Source of the DNA: Pseudomonadota bacterium
GTDB taxonomy: Bacteria; Pseudomonadota; Alphaproteobacteria; Rhizobiales; Hyphomicrobiaceae
Reading direction: 5' to 3'
Assembly: GCA_023428365.1 (NCBI GenBank)
Contig: JAEYYQ010000395.1
Location: 1-8,709 of the forward strand
DNA: 8,709 bases
Below the pieces are notes generated by a model that was not told the origin of the DNA, did not search any database, and saw nothing but the letters and a program-made list of their open reading frames with translations. A program made the translations under genes and the position numbers. This document shows positions 1-5,621 of this stretch, piece after piece; within the stretch, counting starts at the first letter, position 1; each line of letters opens with the position of its first letter.

Positions 1-1069
1 CGGCCAGCCGGTCGCTTTCTTTCACTTTCAATTCCGCCAGGCCATTCATGCGCGTCTCGCCCTGGGCGAATGACGCGACAACCGCCAGTACCGGATATTC
101 GTCGATCATGCTCGGCGCGCGGTCGGCCGGAACGCTGACACCCTTCAACTGCGACGACCGCACGCGGATATCCGCGATCGGCTCGCCGCCTTCCTCGCGC
201 TCGTTCAGGAACGCGACGTCAGCGCCCATTTCCTGCAGCGTCAGATAGAAGCCGGTGCGGGTCGGATTGATCAGAATGCCCTCGATGGTCACCTCTGATC
301 CCGGCACGATGACCGCCGCCGCCGCCAGGAACGCGGCCGAGCTCGGATCACCCGGCACGGTGACGTCGCGGCCCTTCAGCTCGGCATTGCCTCGCACCGT
401 GATGCGGGTCAGCTCACCGTCGGCTTCGGTCCGCACATCCGCACCCAAATATCGCAGCATGCGCTCGGTATGATCGCGGGTCGGCTCTTTTTCGACCACC
501 GTCGTCTCGCCCGAGGCAGCAAGACCCGCGATCAGGATCGCGCTTTTAACCTGCGCGGACGGCACCGGCAGCACATACTCGATCGGCACCAAGTCGCCCG
601 TGCCGCGGATGGTCAACGGCAACGTATCGCGATCTTCGATCACCTCAAGGCCCATCTGCTTCAATGGGGTGAGCACACGGCTCATGGGCCGGCGCGAGAG
701 CGACGCATCACCGTGCATCTGAACCGTGATTGCATGCCCCGCGATCACGCCCATCATCAGGCGCGTACCGGTGCCCGAATTGCCGAAATCCAGCGATCCG
801 GCCGGCTGCATCAGCCCGCCAACGCCACGGCCCACGACTTCCCACCCCTCAGCGGTCTTGGTCGCCGGACTGCCGAGCGCGGTCACCGCCTTGGCTGTAT
901 TAATGACGTCCTCGGCCTCCAACAGTCCCTTGATCCGCGTGCGCCCCGTCGCCAACGCCCCGAAAATCAGCGACCTGTGCGAGATCGACTTGTCTCCCGG
1001 CACGCGGCAGGTGCCCGACAACGGTCGAGAAAGCGAGGCCGACAGGGGGCGAGGGGTTGTATGCGTCAC
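1..1069 (-). CDS. aroA: 3-phosphoshikimate 1-carboxyvinyltransferase (EPSP synthase), class II, 3' end outside window
   Basis: Cytoplasmic shikimate-pathway enzyme joining phosphoenolpyruvate and shikimate 3-phosphate. The reverse strand gives 356 residues without interruption, ending at a KESDRL motif, so roughly 90 C-terminal residues of a typical 440-450 residue enzyme are missing. Visible family motifs are PGDKSISHR (residues 24-32), NSGTG (97-101), SAQVK, RDHTE, NPTRTG, PGDPSSAAF and DEYP. GDKS, SAQxK, RxHxE and NxTR together fit class II enzymes such as CP4. Residue 99 is Gly, where CP4 EPSPS has Ala100. The reading frame has a TAG upstream (about 1139-1141) and no ATG before the conserved core. 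The GTG at 1067-1069 gives an MTHTTPRPL start resembling Bradyrhizobium relatives as remembered, and is chosen; no strong Shine-Dalgarno is seen. A TTGACA-type promoter lies about 80 bases upstream. It is divergent from the FYDLN-acid gene. Confidence 0.95.
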   Translation of the reverse strand, partial: MTHTTPRPLSASLSRPLSGTCRVPGDKSISHRSLIFGALATGRTRIKGLLEAEDVINTAKAVTALGSPATKTAEGWEVVGRGVGGLMQPAGSLDFGNSGTGTRLMMGVIAGHAITVQMHGDASLSRRPMSRVLTPLKQMGLEVIEDRDTLPLTIRGTGDLVPIEYVLPVPSAQVKSAILIAGLAASGETTVVEKEPTRDHTERMLRYLGADVRTEADGELTRITVRGNAELKGRDVTVPGDPSSAAFLAAAAVIVPGSEVTIEGILINPTRTGFYLTLQEMGADVAFLNEREEGGEPIADIRVRSSQLKGVSVPADRAPSMIDEYPVLAVVASFAQGETRMNGLAELKVKESDRLA

Positions 1070-1147
1070 GTCAGGACCGATGGTCAGGGGTTGCAGAATA
1101 ATCTTGGATGAGAACGTGCCAAGGGCTGGCCTCAGGCACTAAGTGTG

Positions 1148-1176
1148 ATAGAGCCCGCGAGGCCCGTGGCTGTCAA
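1148..1176 (-). promoter_or_regulatory. Candidate sigma-70-type promoter for aroA
   Basis: On the minus strand a perfect TTGACA (1171-1176) is followed by a 17-base spacer and CTCTAT (1148-1153), a moderate -10 element. Transcription would start near 1140, leaving a leader of about 70 bases before the GTG start of aroA. The -35 match and the spacing are seen directly; function is inferred. Confidence 0.45.
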
Positions 1177-1224
1177 CCAAACCGGCGGAAAACCGCGGCA
1201 CATCGGCGGGCCCGTCGAATGGTT

Positions 1225-1250
1225 TTGACAAGACCTGCCACCCGTGGCAG
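1225..1250 (+). promoter_or_regulatory. TTGACA box followed by a perfect palindrome upstream of the FYDLN-acid gene
   Basis: A perfect TTGACA (1225-1230) sits 60 bases before the FYDLN-acid start. Directly after it, CTGCCA-CCCG-TGGCAG (1235-1250) is a perfect 6-bp inverted repeat with a 4-base centre, placed where the promoter spacer and -10 region would be. The base sequence 17 bases downstream (CAGACC) is a poor -10 element, so this may be a promoter with an operator, or a promoter that needs an activator. Identity of the binding protein is unknown. Confidence 0.35.
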
Positions 1251-1290
1251 ACCGCACCCCTTCAATTCACGCGAACATCGAGGACTAGCG

Positions 1291-1671
1291 ATGTCGACCA
1301 AAGCAGCGCGTGGCACCAAGCGCACCTGCCAAAATCCAGAGTGCGGCGCCCGCTTCTATGATTTGAACCGCGACCCGATCACCTGCCCGATCTGCCAGTC
1401 GCTCTACAAACTCGCGTCCGCTCCGCTGGCCGCAGCTCCGGTTGCCGATGACAAAGCCGCGCGCCGGCCGAAGAAGCCGGAGGCATCGAACGACGATGCA
1501 GCTGGCGATGTGCCGTTGGTGGAGGGCGAAGAGGATCTCGCCGATCTCGAAACCGAAGATGACGACGCAGCCCCGGCGGATGACGAGGAAGTTTTCATCG
1601 AGACCGAAGAGGAAGAGGGCGACGTGTCCGGCTTGGTCGGCTCGGTGAACGAGGACGAGGAGGAGCGCTAA
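1291..1671 (+). CDS. TIGR02300 / FYDLN-acid domain protein, zinc-ribbon with acidic tail
   Basis: A 126-residue protein of a family that is widespread in alphaproteobacteria and has no settled function. Residues 8-35 hold the family core: GTKR, then Cys13 and Cys18, FYDLNRDP (22-29), then Cys32 and Cys35. This is a probable single zinc ribbon of the form C-x4-C...C-x2-C. The middle is Ala/Pro/Lys-rich, and residues about 80-126 are dominated by Glu and Asp and are probably disordered. There is no signal peptide or membrane segment, so it should be cytoplasmic. The ATG at 1291 follows a GAGGA ribosome-binding site at about 1280-1284. Position next to aroA and a tRNA matches the neighbourhood I recall for this family in Bradyrhizobium relatives. 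A nucleic-acid or ribosome-associated role is possible but unproven. Confidence 0.9.
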   Translation: MSTKAARGTKRTCQNPECGARFYDLNRDPITCPICQSLYKLASAPLAAAPVADDKAARRPKKPEASNDDAAGDVPLVEGEEDLADLETEDDDAAPADDEEVFIETEEEEGDVSGLVGSVNEDEEER

Positions 1672-1687
1672 CGCGCTCGGCCGCGTT
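1670..1687 (+). terminator. Possible short terminator after the FYDLN-acid gene
   Basis: AACGCG (1670-1675) and CGCGTT (1682-1687) form a 6-bp stem with a 6-base loop that begins at the stop codon; only three T bases follow the start of the descending arm. It is a weak intrinsic terminator at best. Confidence 0.3.
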
Positions 1688-1766
1688 TGCGGGCACGCAG
1701 GCGCGGCATTTTCAGCGTGTTTTGTGGCGCCTCACGACACTATGCACATTCTGCGTCTGGAAGGGC

Positions 1767-1795
1767 TTGCAGTTTTCGCGGTGTCAGCATATTGA
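1767..1795 (+). promoter_or_regulatory. Candidate promoter for the tRNA gene
   Basis: TTGCAG (1767-1772), a 17-base spacer and TATTGA (1790-1795) are the best -35/-10 pair seen upstream of the tRNA. Transcription would start about 55 bases before the mature 5' end. Both boxes are imperfect, so this is tentative. Confidence 0.3.
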
Positions 1796-1857
1796 GGCGC
1801 GTCGGCGTGAGGAGAGCGACCAGCTCACCAGCGCCGGAGACTATATCCCAAAGGTTC

Positions 1858-1933
1858 GGGGCCGTAGCTCAGTTGGGAGAGCGCTTGAATGGGATTCAAG
1901 AGGTCAGGGGTTCGATTCCCCTCGGCTCCACCA
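1858..1933 (+). tRNA. tRNA with anticodon GGG (Pro) on an alanine-type body
   Basis: A complete 76-base cloverleaf with encoded CCA. The acceptor stem is GGGGCCG (1858-1864) against CGGCTCC (1923-1929), with G3.T70 the only wobble. The D stem is GCTC (1867-1870) / GAGC (1879-1882). The anticodon stem is CTTGA (1884-1888) / TCAAG (1896-1900), with loop ATGGGAT (1889-1895). The T arm is AGGGG-TTCGATT-CCCCT (1906-1922), the discriminator is A1930, and CCA is 1931-1933. The anticodon at 1891-1893 is GGG, which reads CCC and CCU (Pro). However, G1:C72, G3.U70, G20 and A73 are the elements alanyl-tRNA synthetase uses, while bacterial Pro tRNAs carry C1:G72. The body resembles alphaproteobacterial tRNA-Ala(GGC), differing at base 36 (1893). 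Base 37 is A, where Pro tRNAs have G. Gene call by anticodon: tRNA-Pro; by body: tRNA-Ala. A single-base sequence error is the main alternative. Confidence 0.93.
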
Positions 1934-1940
1934 ATGTTCC

Positions 1941-1979
1941 TTGCGCGCAGCCGCCACGCCAACCCTGCGCGCGATGGTT
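1941..1979 (+). terminator. GC-rich hairpin terminator after the tRNA
   Basis: TTGCGCGCAG (1941-1950) pairs with CTGCGCGCGA (1965-1974) over ten positions, including one G.T, around a 14-base loop. It begins eight bases after the tRNA CCA and is followed by TGGTTT. Position and stability suggest the intrinsic terminator of the tRNA transcript, although the T tract is short. Confidence 0.5.
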
Positions 1980-1981
1980 TC

Positions 1982-2062
1982 GGTTCGAGAATTGTCCTCT
2001 CACCTCCACCAATCCGATCAGTGGCTTAGCTTTCGAGCCCTCTCACCTACCCCTCCCAAAAG
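1982..2062 (+). repeat. Two degenerate copies of the tRNA 3' end
   Basis: The tRNA 3' end (1909-1935) reads GGTTCGA, a C-rich arm, then CTCCACCAAT. At 1982-2013 the same order recurs: GGTTCGA (1982-1988), CCTC (1996-1999), then CTCCACCAAT (2004-2013), an exact 10-base match to the tRNA end plus flank. At 2031-2062 a third, more decayed unit has TTCGAG and CCTCTCACCT; the 10-mer is shared exactly with 1996-2005, and a CCC-rich end follows. Neither copy can fold as a tRNA arm. They may be decayed attachment-site or partial tRNA duplications. Confidence 0.4.
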
Positions 2063-2154
2063 CAACGACACGGTAACGCGGCTGCACCGAGCCACGCCTG
2101 TTTGCCTGGTAAAGCCCACCAAAGTCCGGAACCGTTCAGTCGCATTCGGTTCTT

Positions 2155-2196
2155 GCCTCTAGCCAAGAGGTCATTGACCAGCCACTTACTGGCTGG
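2155..2196 (+). other. Two adjacent small hairpins upstream of the hydrolase gene
   Basis: CCTCT (2156-2160) pairs with AGAGG (2166-2170) around AGCCA, with a flanking G.T pair. Seven bases later CCAGCC (2178-2183) pairs with GGCTGG (2191-2196) around ACTTACT. Neither is followed by a T run, so a terminator is unlikely. They could be part of a structured leader, an operator, or chance. Confidence 0.25.
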
Positions 2197-2286
2197 CGGG
2201 CGCATGGCACACAGCTGCGCCGATCCGGTATCGCCACCGGCTCCAGATTATCGATATCGCTTGGCCGACTCTCGCAGGACAATCCG

Positions 2287-3096
2287 ATGAAGCCGATCAG
2301 GTCCGGGATCAACTTTGCCAGGTATGAAATGGGCGGGCTGGCGATCGTGGCTCTGCGCGACGGATATGTCGACATGCCGCCCAGCCGTCTCCGCCAGGAG
2401 GGCAATCGTGCCTTTGGCGCTGATCTGCCCACTCAGGTGCCGCTGTTCGACGGCCAGCTGCGTCTGTCGGTCAATGCCTTCCTTCTGATCGAGCACGGCC
2501 AACACATCCTGATCGATACAGGCGCAGGGGACGCATGGTTCCCAACGATGGGGTTGCTCCACGATGCGCTTGCCGAAGCAGGCATCGCGCGGGATCAAAT
2601 CCGCACAGTGGCCTTCACGCATACGCACAACGATCACGTCAATGGGCTCGTTACACCTGACGGCGCCGAGGCATTTCCGAACCTGGAAACGCTATTCGTC
2701 CCGCAGGAGGAAATCTCGCTGTTCGACAGAAGCGAACGGCTCAAGCGGTTCCGTCAACGATGCACGCCGTTCGGAGATGGATTTTCTATGAGCGACAACA
2801 TCTCAGCAGTTCCGGCACATGGTCATTCGCCGGGGCATACCGCATTCGAGGCCACAAGCGGTGACAGCAAGTTGCTCATCTGGGGCGACATCATCCATGT
2901 TCCCGCCATCCAATTCGAAAGACCAGAACTCACCTGGGAATTCGATCGCGACCAGCCCCAGGCACGCGCGGCACGTGAGGGGCTTCTAGAGCGTGCCGCT
3001 CAGCCCGGAGTTTTCATTGCTGGCGCACATCTCGACTTCCCTGGCATTGGCCGAGTTTCTCGAATTGACGGCGCGTATCGCTTTTCGACGATTTAG
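2287..3096 (+). CDS. Metallo-beta-lactamase-fold hydrolase (OPHC2/YtnP-like group)
   Basis: A 269-residue, probably cytoplasmic metal-dependent hydrolase with no signal peptide. The binuclear metal site is intact: HTHNDH (His112, His114, Asp116, His117), His184 in SPGHT, Asp201 in WGDIIH, and His248 in AGAHLDFPG. The N-terminal IVALRDGYVDMPP segment is typical of the MBL subgroup that contains OPHC2-like phosphotriesterases and YtnP-like lactonases. Substrates in this group include lactones and esters, and the sequence does not tell which applies here. The ATG at 2287 follows GCAGGA (2274-2279) with seven bases of spacing. The next gene, an oxidoreductase, starts 135 bases downstream on the same strand, so co-transcription is possible. 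In context it may open a lactone or ester made or imported by the neighbouring enzymes (inference). Confidence 0.88.
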   Translation: MKPIRSGINFARYEMGGLAIVALRDGYVDMPPSRLRQEGNRAFGADLPTQVPLFDGQLRLSVNAFLLIEHGQHILIDTGAGDAWFPTMGLLHDALAEAGIARDQIRTVAFTHTHNDHVNGLVTPDGAEAFPNLETLFVPQEEISLFDRSERLKRFRQRCTPFGDGFSMSDNISAVPAHGHSPGHTAFEATSGDSKLLIWGDIIHVPAIQFERPELTWEFDRDQPQARAAREGLLERAAQPGVFIAGAHLDFPGIGRVSRIDGAYRFSTI

Positions 3097-3125
3097 ACAT
3101 TCTACAATTCGCGCCAAACACAATC

Positions 3126-3188
3126 CTGCGATTCCGCAAATCTCCTCCCCCAAATTTTCGCAATCAGTGTAGCGTTGTGCAATCGCAG
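3126..3188. repeat. Spaced inverted repeat between hydrolase and oxidoreductase genes
   Basis: CTGCGATT (3126-3133) and AATCGCAG (3181-3188) are perfect 8-base inverted copies 47 bases apart, both upstream of the oxidoreductase. The spacing is long for a terminator but would suit two half-sites of a regulator or a loose RNA stem. Chance is possible. Confidence 0.25.
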
Positions 3189-3231
3189 CATTTCCTGCAC
3201 GCACAAGCAGAGATCTCGGAAGGGTGGTGAG

Positions 3232-4317
3232 ATGGCAGATAAAATCCGGCTCGGACTCATTGGGGCCAGCGTATCGGGAACCTGGTCAGCCCGTACGCAT
3301 CTGCCGGTTTTGCGATCTCATCCGGATATAGAGCTGGTCGCCGTCTGCACCACTAATGCAGCGAGCGCGGAAGCGGCGCGCGCTGCTTACGGTGCGCGGC
3401 TTGCGTTCGATGACTTCAATAAGATGGCTGCGTCTCCCGAGATCGACGCCGTTGCCGTCGTCGTGCGCGTTCCATCACACTACACGCCGACAAAAGCAGC
3501 GCTGCTGGCAGGAAAGCACGTTTACTGCGAATGGCCATTGGGGCGGACGACCGAGGAGGCCGTCGAACTTGCGTCCCTCGCGCAAGCAAACGGGCTGGTC
3601 AGCGCTGTCGGTTTGCAGGCTCGAGCGCATCCATCCTTTCTGCATCTTAAAACGTTGATCGAGGACGGTTTCGTCGGAGAGGTGATGACCGTCAAGGTCA
3701 GCCTGACGCGAGACGGTGTGCTGGCGCGTCCGATGAACCGTACCTGGCAACGCGATATCGAGCTGGGTGCAAACACGCTCACAATTCCGAACGGCCACAC
3801 ACTCGATGCCATGCGCTTCGTTGTCGGGGACTTCAAACGTCTGTCGGCGGTCGTCAGCACGCAGGCTAGGCAATGGCGCGCGACGGATACAGGCGATATC
3901 CTGGATGTCACGTCACCGGACAATGTTCTGATCAATGGGCAATTAAAGAACGGGGCAGTTGCGTCCCTTCATGTCTCAACCGTGCCGTTCGCAAGCAGCG
4001 GTTATTGCATGGAAATTTACGGCCGGAAGGGAACACTGGTGGCTACAGGGGTCGACACCCCGCAGCTGTGTAATATTTCGTTGCTCGGCGCGCGCGGCAG
4101 CAACAACCTCACACCCATTGAGCTACCCCACCCGTCCGCTCCGACACGTGATGAGCTATCCGAAGAAGCGACATTTGTTGATCGCATGTACTCTCAGTTT
4201 GCGCGCGCGATCCGCGGCGAGAGCAACCATCTTCCGACATTCGCAACGGCCGTTGAGCTGCATCAGATCATCGACAAGATCAGACGATCAGCGGATAGCC
4301 ATCGCGAAGTTGAATGA
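3232..4317 (+). CDS. Gfo/Idh/MocA-family oxidoreductase, Gal80-like subgroup
   Basis: A 361-residue NAD(P)-dependent oxidoreductase homologue. An N-terminal Rossmann domain starts with IRLGLIGASVSGTW (5-18). A C-terminal alpha/beta domain contains GANTLTIPNGHTLD (179-192), giving the usual His189/Asp192 pair. The family's EKP motif, whose lysine is normally catalytic, reads EWP here (Glu100-Trp101-Pro102, in CEWPLG), as in Gal80-like members. The protein may therefore act on an unusual substrate or serve as a ligand sensor. The ATG at 3232 is preferred over an upstream TTG at 3175 because GGAAGG (3218-3223) sits eight bases before it and the family fold starts just after. It lies downstream of the MBL hydrolase and converges on the TAXI gene, with a strong hairpin between them. 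The natural substrate, perhaps a sugar or polyol, cannot be deduced. Confidence 0.88.
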   Translation: MADKIRLGLIGASVSGTWSARTHLPVLRSHPDIELVAVCTTNAASAEAARAAYGARLAFDDFNKMAASPEIDAVAVVVRVPSHYTPTKAALLAGKHVYCEWPLGRTTEEAVELASLAQANGLVSAVGLQARAHPSFLHLKTLIEDGFVGEVMTVKVSLTRDGVLARPMNRTWQRDIELGANTLTIPNGHTLDAMRFVVGDFKRLSAVVSTQARQWRATDTGDILDVTSPDNVLINGQLKNGAVASLHVSTVPFASSGYCMEIYGRKGTLVATGVDTPQLCNISLLGARGSNNLTPIELPHPSAPTRDELSEEATFVDRMYSQFARAIRGESNHLPTFATAVELHQIIDKIRRSADSHREVE

Positions 4318-4357
4318 CTGAAATCGGCGCGATTACCGGATGGCATTGACAACAGAA

Positions 4358-4386
4358 ACGGCGTGACCGCTGCGCGACCACGCCGT
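4358..4386 (-). terminator. Hairpin terminator between converging oxidoreductase and TAXI genes
   Basis: ACGGCGTG (4358-4365) and CACGCCGT (4379-4386) form a perfect 8-bp GC-rich stem with a 13-base loop. Read on the minus strand it is followed by TTTCTGTTGT, a reasonable U-rich tail about 75 bases after the TAXI stop. On the plus strand no T tract follows, so it is best assigned to the TAXI transcript, though it could slow both. Confidence 0.5.
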
Positions 4387-4459
4387 CTGGATTCGGTGAT
4401 GCAGCTGAATGCGCGATGAGATTGTCGCGGCGCCCTATCCAGCATCGCGGCATATGTTG

Positions 4460-5461
4460 CTAGCTGCGCGCTGTCAGCTCATCTCGCCATACGCCCTGCT
4501 CCTTAAAGTACTTCGCAGCACCGCCATTTACTGGGAAGCCCGGCAATAGGAAGCGCGTCGCCTGCTTGATGTCGACCATGGCCAATTCGGTCGAGATTTT
4601 GCGAATATCCTCGGCGTTCTCATAGACGGTCTTTACGATCGTATAGCCGGTGGCATCGTCGATTTCCGGGCGCGAACCGAGAATACCGGACATTGCTGGT
4701 GAGATCACTTCGCTTTCCAGGCCTGGCCAGTTTGCGGGCAGGAGCGTGTCCAGCAATGCGCCCGGCTGCTCTGCCTGAATCGCTTTGATCAGATCCGCCG
4801 GGGTGGGAATAACCCGAACCTTCACTGTGGACTCGAGCTCAGACAAGATACTAGCCGGCTTGCCGTTGAGCATGATCGTGCAAATTGCGTCAAATGCCCC
4901 GGCCTTCATGCCTTCGTGCGTTTCGCGCCAGGAACCATAGCTCGGGCGAACCTTGTCCATCAGGCCCGCCTTCGTCAGCAACAGGCGCCAGAGCAGAGTG
5001 GCCGCGCCGCCAGCCGGACCGGTACAAATGCGTTTTCCGGCAAGATCCTGAAGTGTCTTAATTCCCGAATCCGCGCGCACAATAAGCGGTTGATGCCAGA
5101 TTCCGTATGATAGAATTTGGACAGGCTTGATGCTCTGCTTGAACGGGGCTTCGCCGCGAGTGGCCGACTGCCACTCCAGGGAAGTCGTCTGGGCAAGGTC
5201 GATTTCATTACGGCCGATCAAAGCCATGTTCTCAACAGCACCCGATGTGGACACCGCTGATCCTTTCAGGTCCGACTTACGGCTCACCGTCGAAGCAAGA
5301 GCTTCAATGATCACATATCCGGTGGAACCGAGGCTGGCTGATCCCCACCGCAGAGGTGCGCTCTGCGCGAAAACCGGTCGAAACCCGCCAAGGCTAGTGC
5401 CAATCACAAGACCGGATGTGGCTGCCAAAAGCTGTCGCCGACTCACACTCCCGACGTGCAT
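4460..5461 (-). CDS. TRAP transporter substrate-binding protein, TAXI family
   Basis: A 333-residue periplasmic binding protein that would deliver a ligand to the fused TRAP permease encoded divergently. Residues 7-12 (SRRQLL) followed by a hydrophobic stretch and VFA at 30-32 form a signal peptide with a twin-arginine look; cleavage is likely before Gln33. The mature protein begins with a TAXI-like segment (RWGSASLGSTGY, 38-49) and contains DLAGKRICTGPAGGAA, the conserved TAXI core, near the middle. Length matches the family (about 320-330). The ATG at 5461 has AAGGA eight bases upstream on the minus strand. A candidate promoter lies at 5518-5546. TAXI proteins usually sit in the same operon as their permease; here the two are back to back. 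TAXI ligands known elsewhere include glutamate-like and other organic acids; the ligand here is unknown. Confidence 0.9.
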   Translation of the reverse strand: MHVGSVSRRQLLAATSGLVIGTSLGGFRPVFAQSAPLRWGSASLGSTGYVIIEALASTVSRKSDLKGSAVSTSGAVENMALIGRNEIDLAQTTSLEWQSATRGEAPFKQSIKPVQILSYGIWHQPLIVRADSGIKTLQDLAGKRICTGPAGGAATLLWRLLLTKAGLMDKVRPSYGSWRETHEGMKAGAFDAICTIMLNGKPASILSELESTVKVRVIPTPADLIKAIQAEQPGALLDTLLPANWPGLESEVISPAMSGILGSRPEIDDATGYTIVKTVYENAEDIRKISTELAMVDIKQATRFLLPGFPVNGGAAKYFKEQGVWRDELTARS

Positions 5462-5508
5462 CGCTTAAATCCTTGTCCGATATATTTTTCGCTTCAAAGC
5501 TGAACGGC

Positions 5509-5531
5509 ATTCATGCAATCATTCCTGTAAT
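5509..5531. promoter_or_regulatory. Tandem ATTC-TG-AAT boxes, putative operator
   Basis: ATTCATGCAAT (5509-5519) and ATTCCTGTAAT (5521-5531) match at 9 of 11 positions, start 12 bp apart, and each has ATT-N5-AAT symmetry. They cover the -10 region, the spacer edge and the expected start of the candidate TAXI promoter, a typical repressor position. The regulator is not in the window. Confidence 0.35.
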
Positions 5532-5546
5532 AGCAATCCAGGTCAA
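5518..5546 (-). promoter_or_regulatory. Candidate promoter for the TAXI binding-protein gene
   Basis: On the minus strand TTGACC (5541-5546) is followed by a 17-base spacer and AATGAT (5518-5523). Transcription would begin near 5511, giving a leader of about 50 bases to the ATG at 5461. The rest of the 160-base divergent interval shows no equally good promoter for the permease. Confidence 0.4.
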
Positions 5547-5605
5547 GCGCTCAGTAAGCTCCCGACTGGGCAATATTCGGTGTGCAGAATGTTCACCGTT
5601 TGCGC

Positions 5606-5619
5606 ACCTTGAATAAGGT
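5606..5619 (+). promoter_or_regulatory. Hairpin enclosing the ribosome-binding site of the TRAP permease
   Basis: ACCTT (5606-5610) is exactly complementary to AAGGT (5615-5619) across a GAAT tetraloop, and the AAGG is the only Shine-Dalgarno-like sequence before the permease. It sits 3 bases before ATG 5622 and 12 before ATG 5631; both are off the optimum, so the start is uncertain by three codons. A 5-bp stem could modestly limit translation. Confidence 0.35.
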
Positions 5620-5621
5620 CG

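Larger units (their letters stand above)
1934..2286. other. Gene-free interval between tRNA and hydrolase gene
   Basis: About 350 bases with no convincing coding sequence on either strand; open frames here have no recognisable protein signature, and several overlap the tRNA or the following gene. It holds the tRNA terminator hairpin, the tRNA 3'-end-like repeats, and two small neighbouring hairpins at 2155-2196. No integrase or transposase remnant is visible. The interval separates backbone genes from metabolic accessory genes. Confidence 0.6.

Noticed and set aside
470..1111. Long plus-strand open frame (213 codons) opposite aroA
   Set aside because: It lies wholly antisense to a clear aroA, is rich in Arg/His/Ala as expected from a shadow frame, and has no domain signature.
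1181..1200. Small GCGG-AAAA-CCGC hairpin in the aroA upstream region
   Set aside because: Only four base pairs, upstream of the aroA promoter; no role can be supported.
1687..2162. Two overlapping plus-strand frames covering the tRNA
   Set aside because: Both translate straight through the tRNA gene and its terminator hairpin and show no protein-like features.
2136..2637. Minus-strand frames overlapping the start of the hydrolase gene
   Set aside because: They are antisense to the conserved MBL coding region and have no recognisable motif or ribosome-binding site.
3097..3231. Promoter or terminator between hydrolase and oxidoreductase
   Set aside because: No T-tailed hairpin and no convincing -35/-10 pair was found; only the spaced inverted repeat was kept at low confidence.
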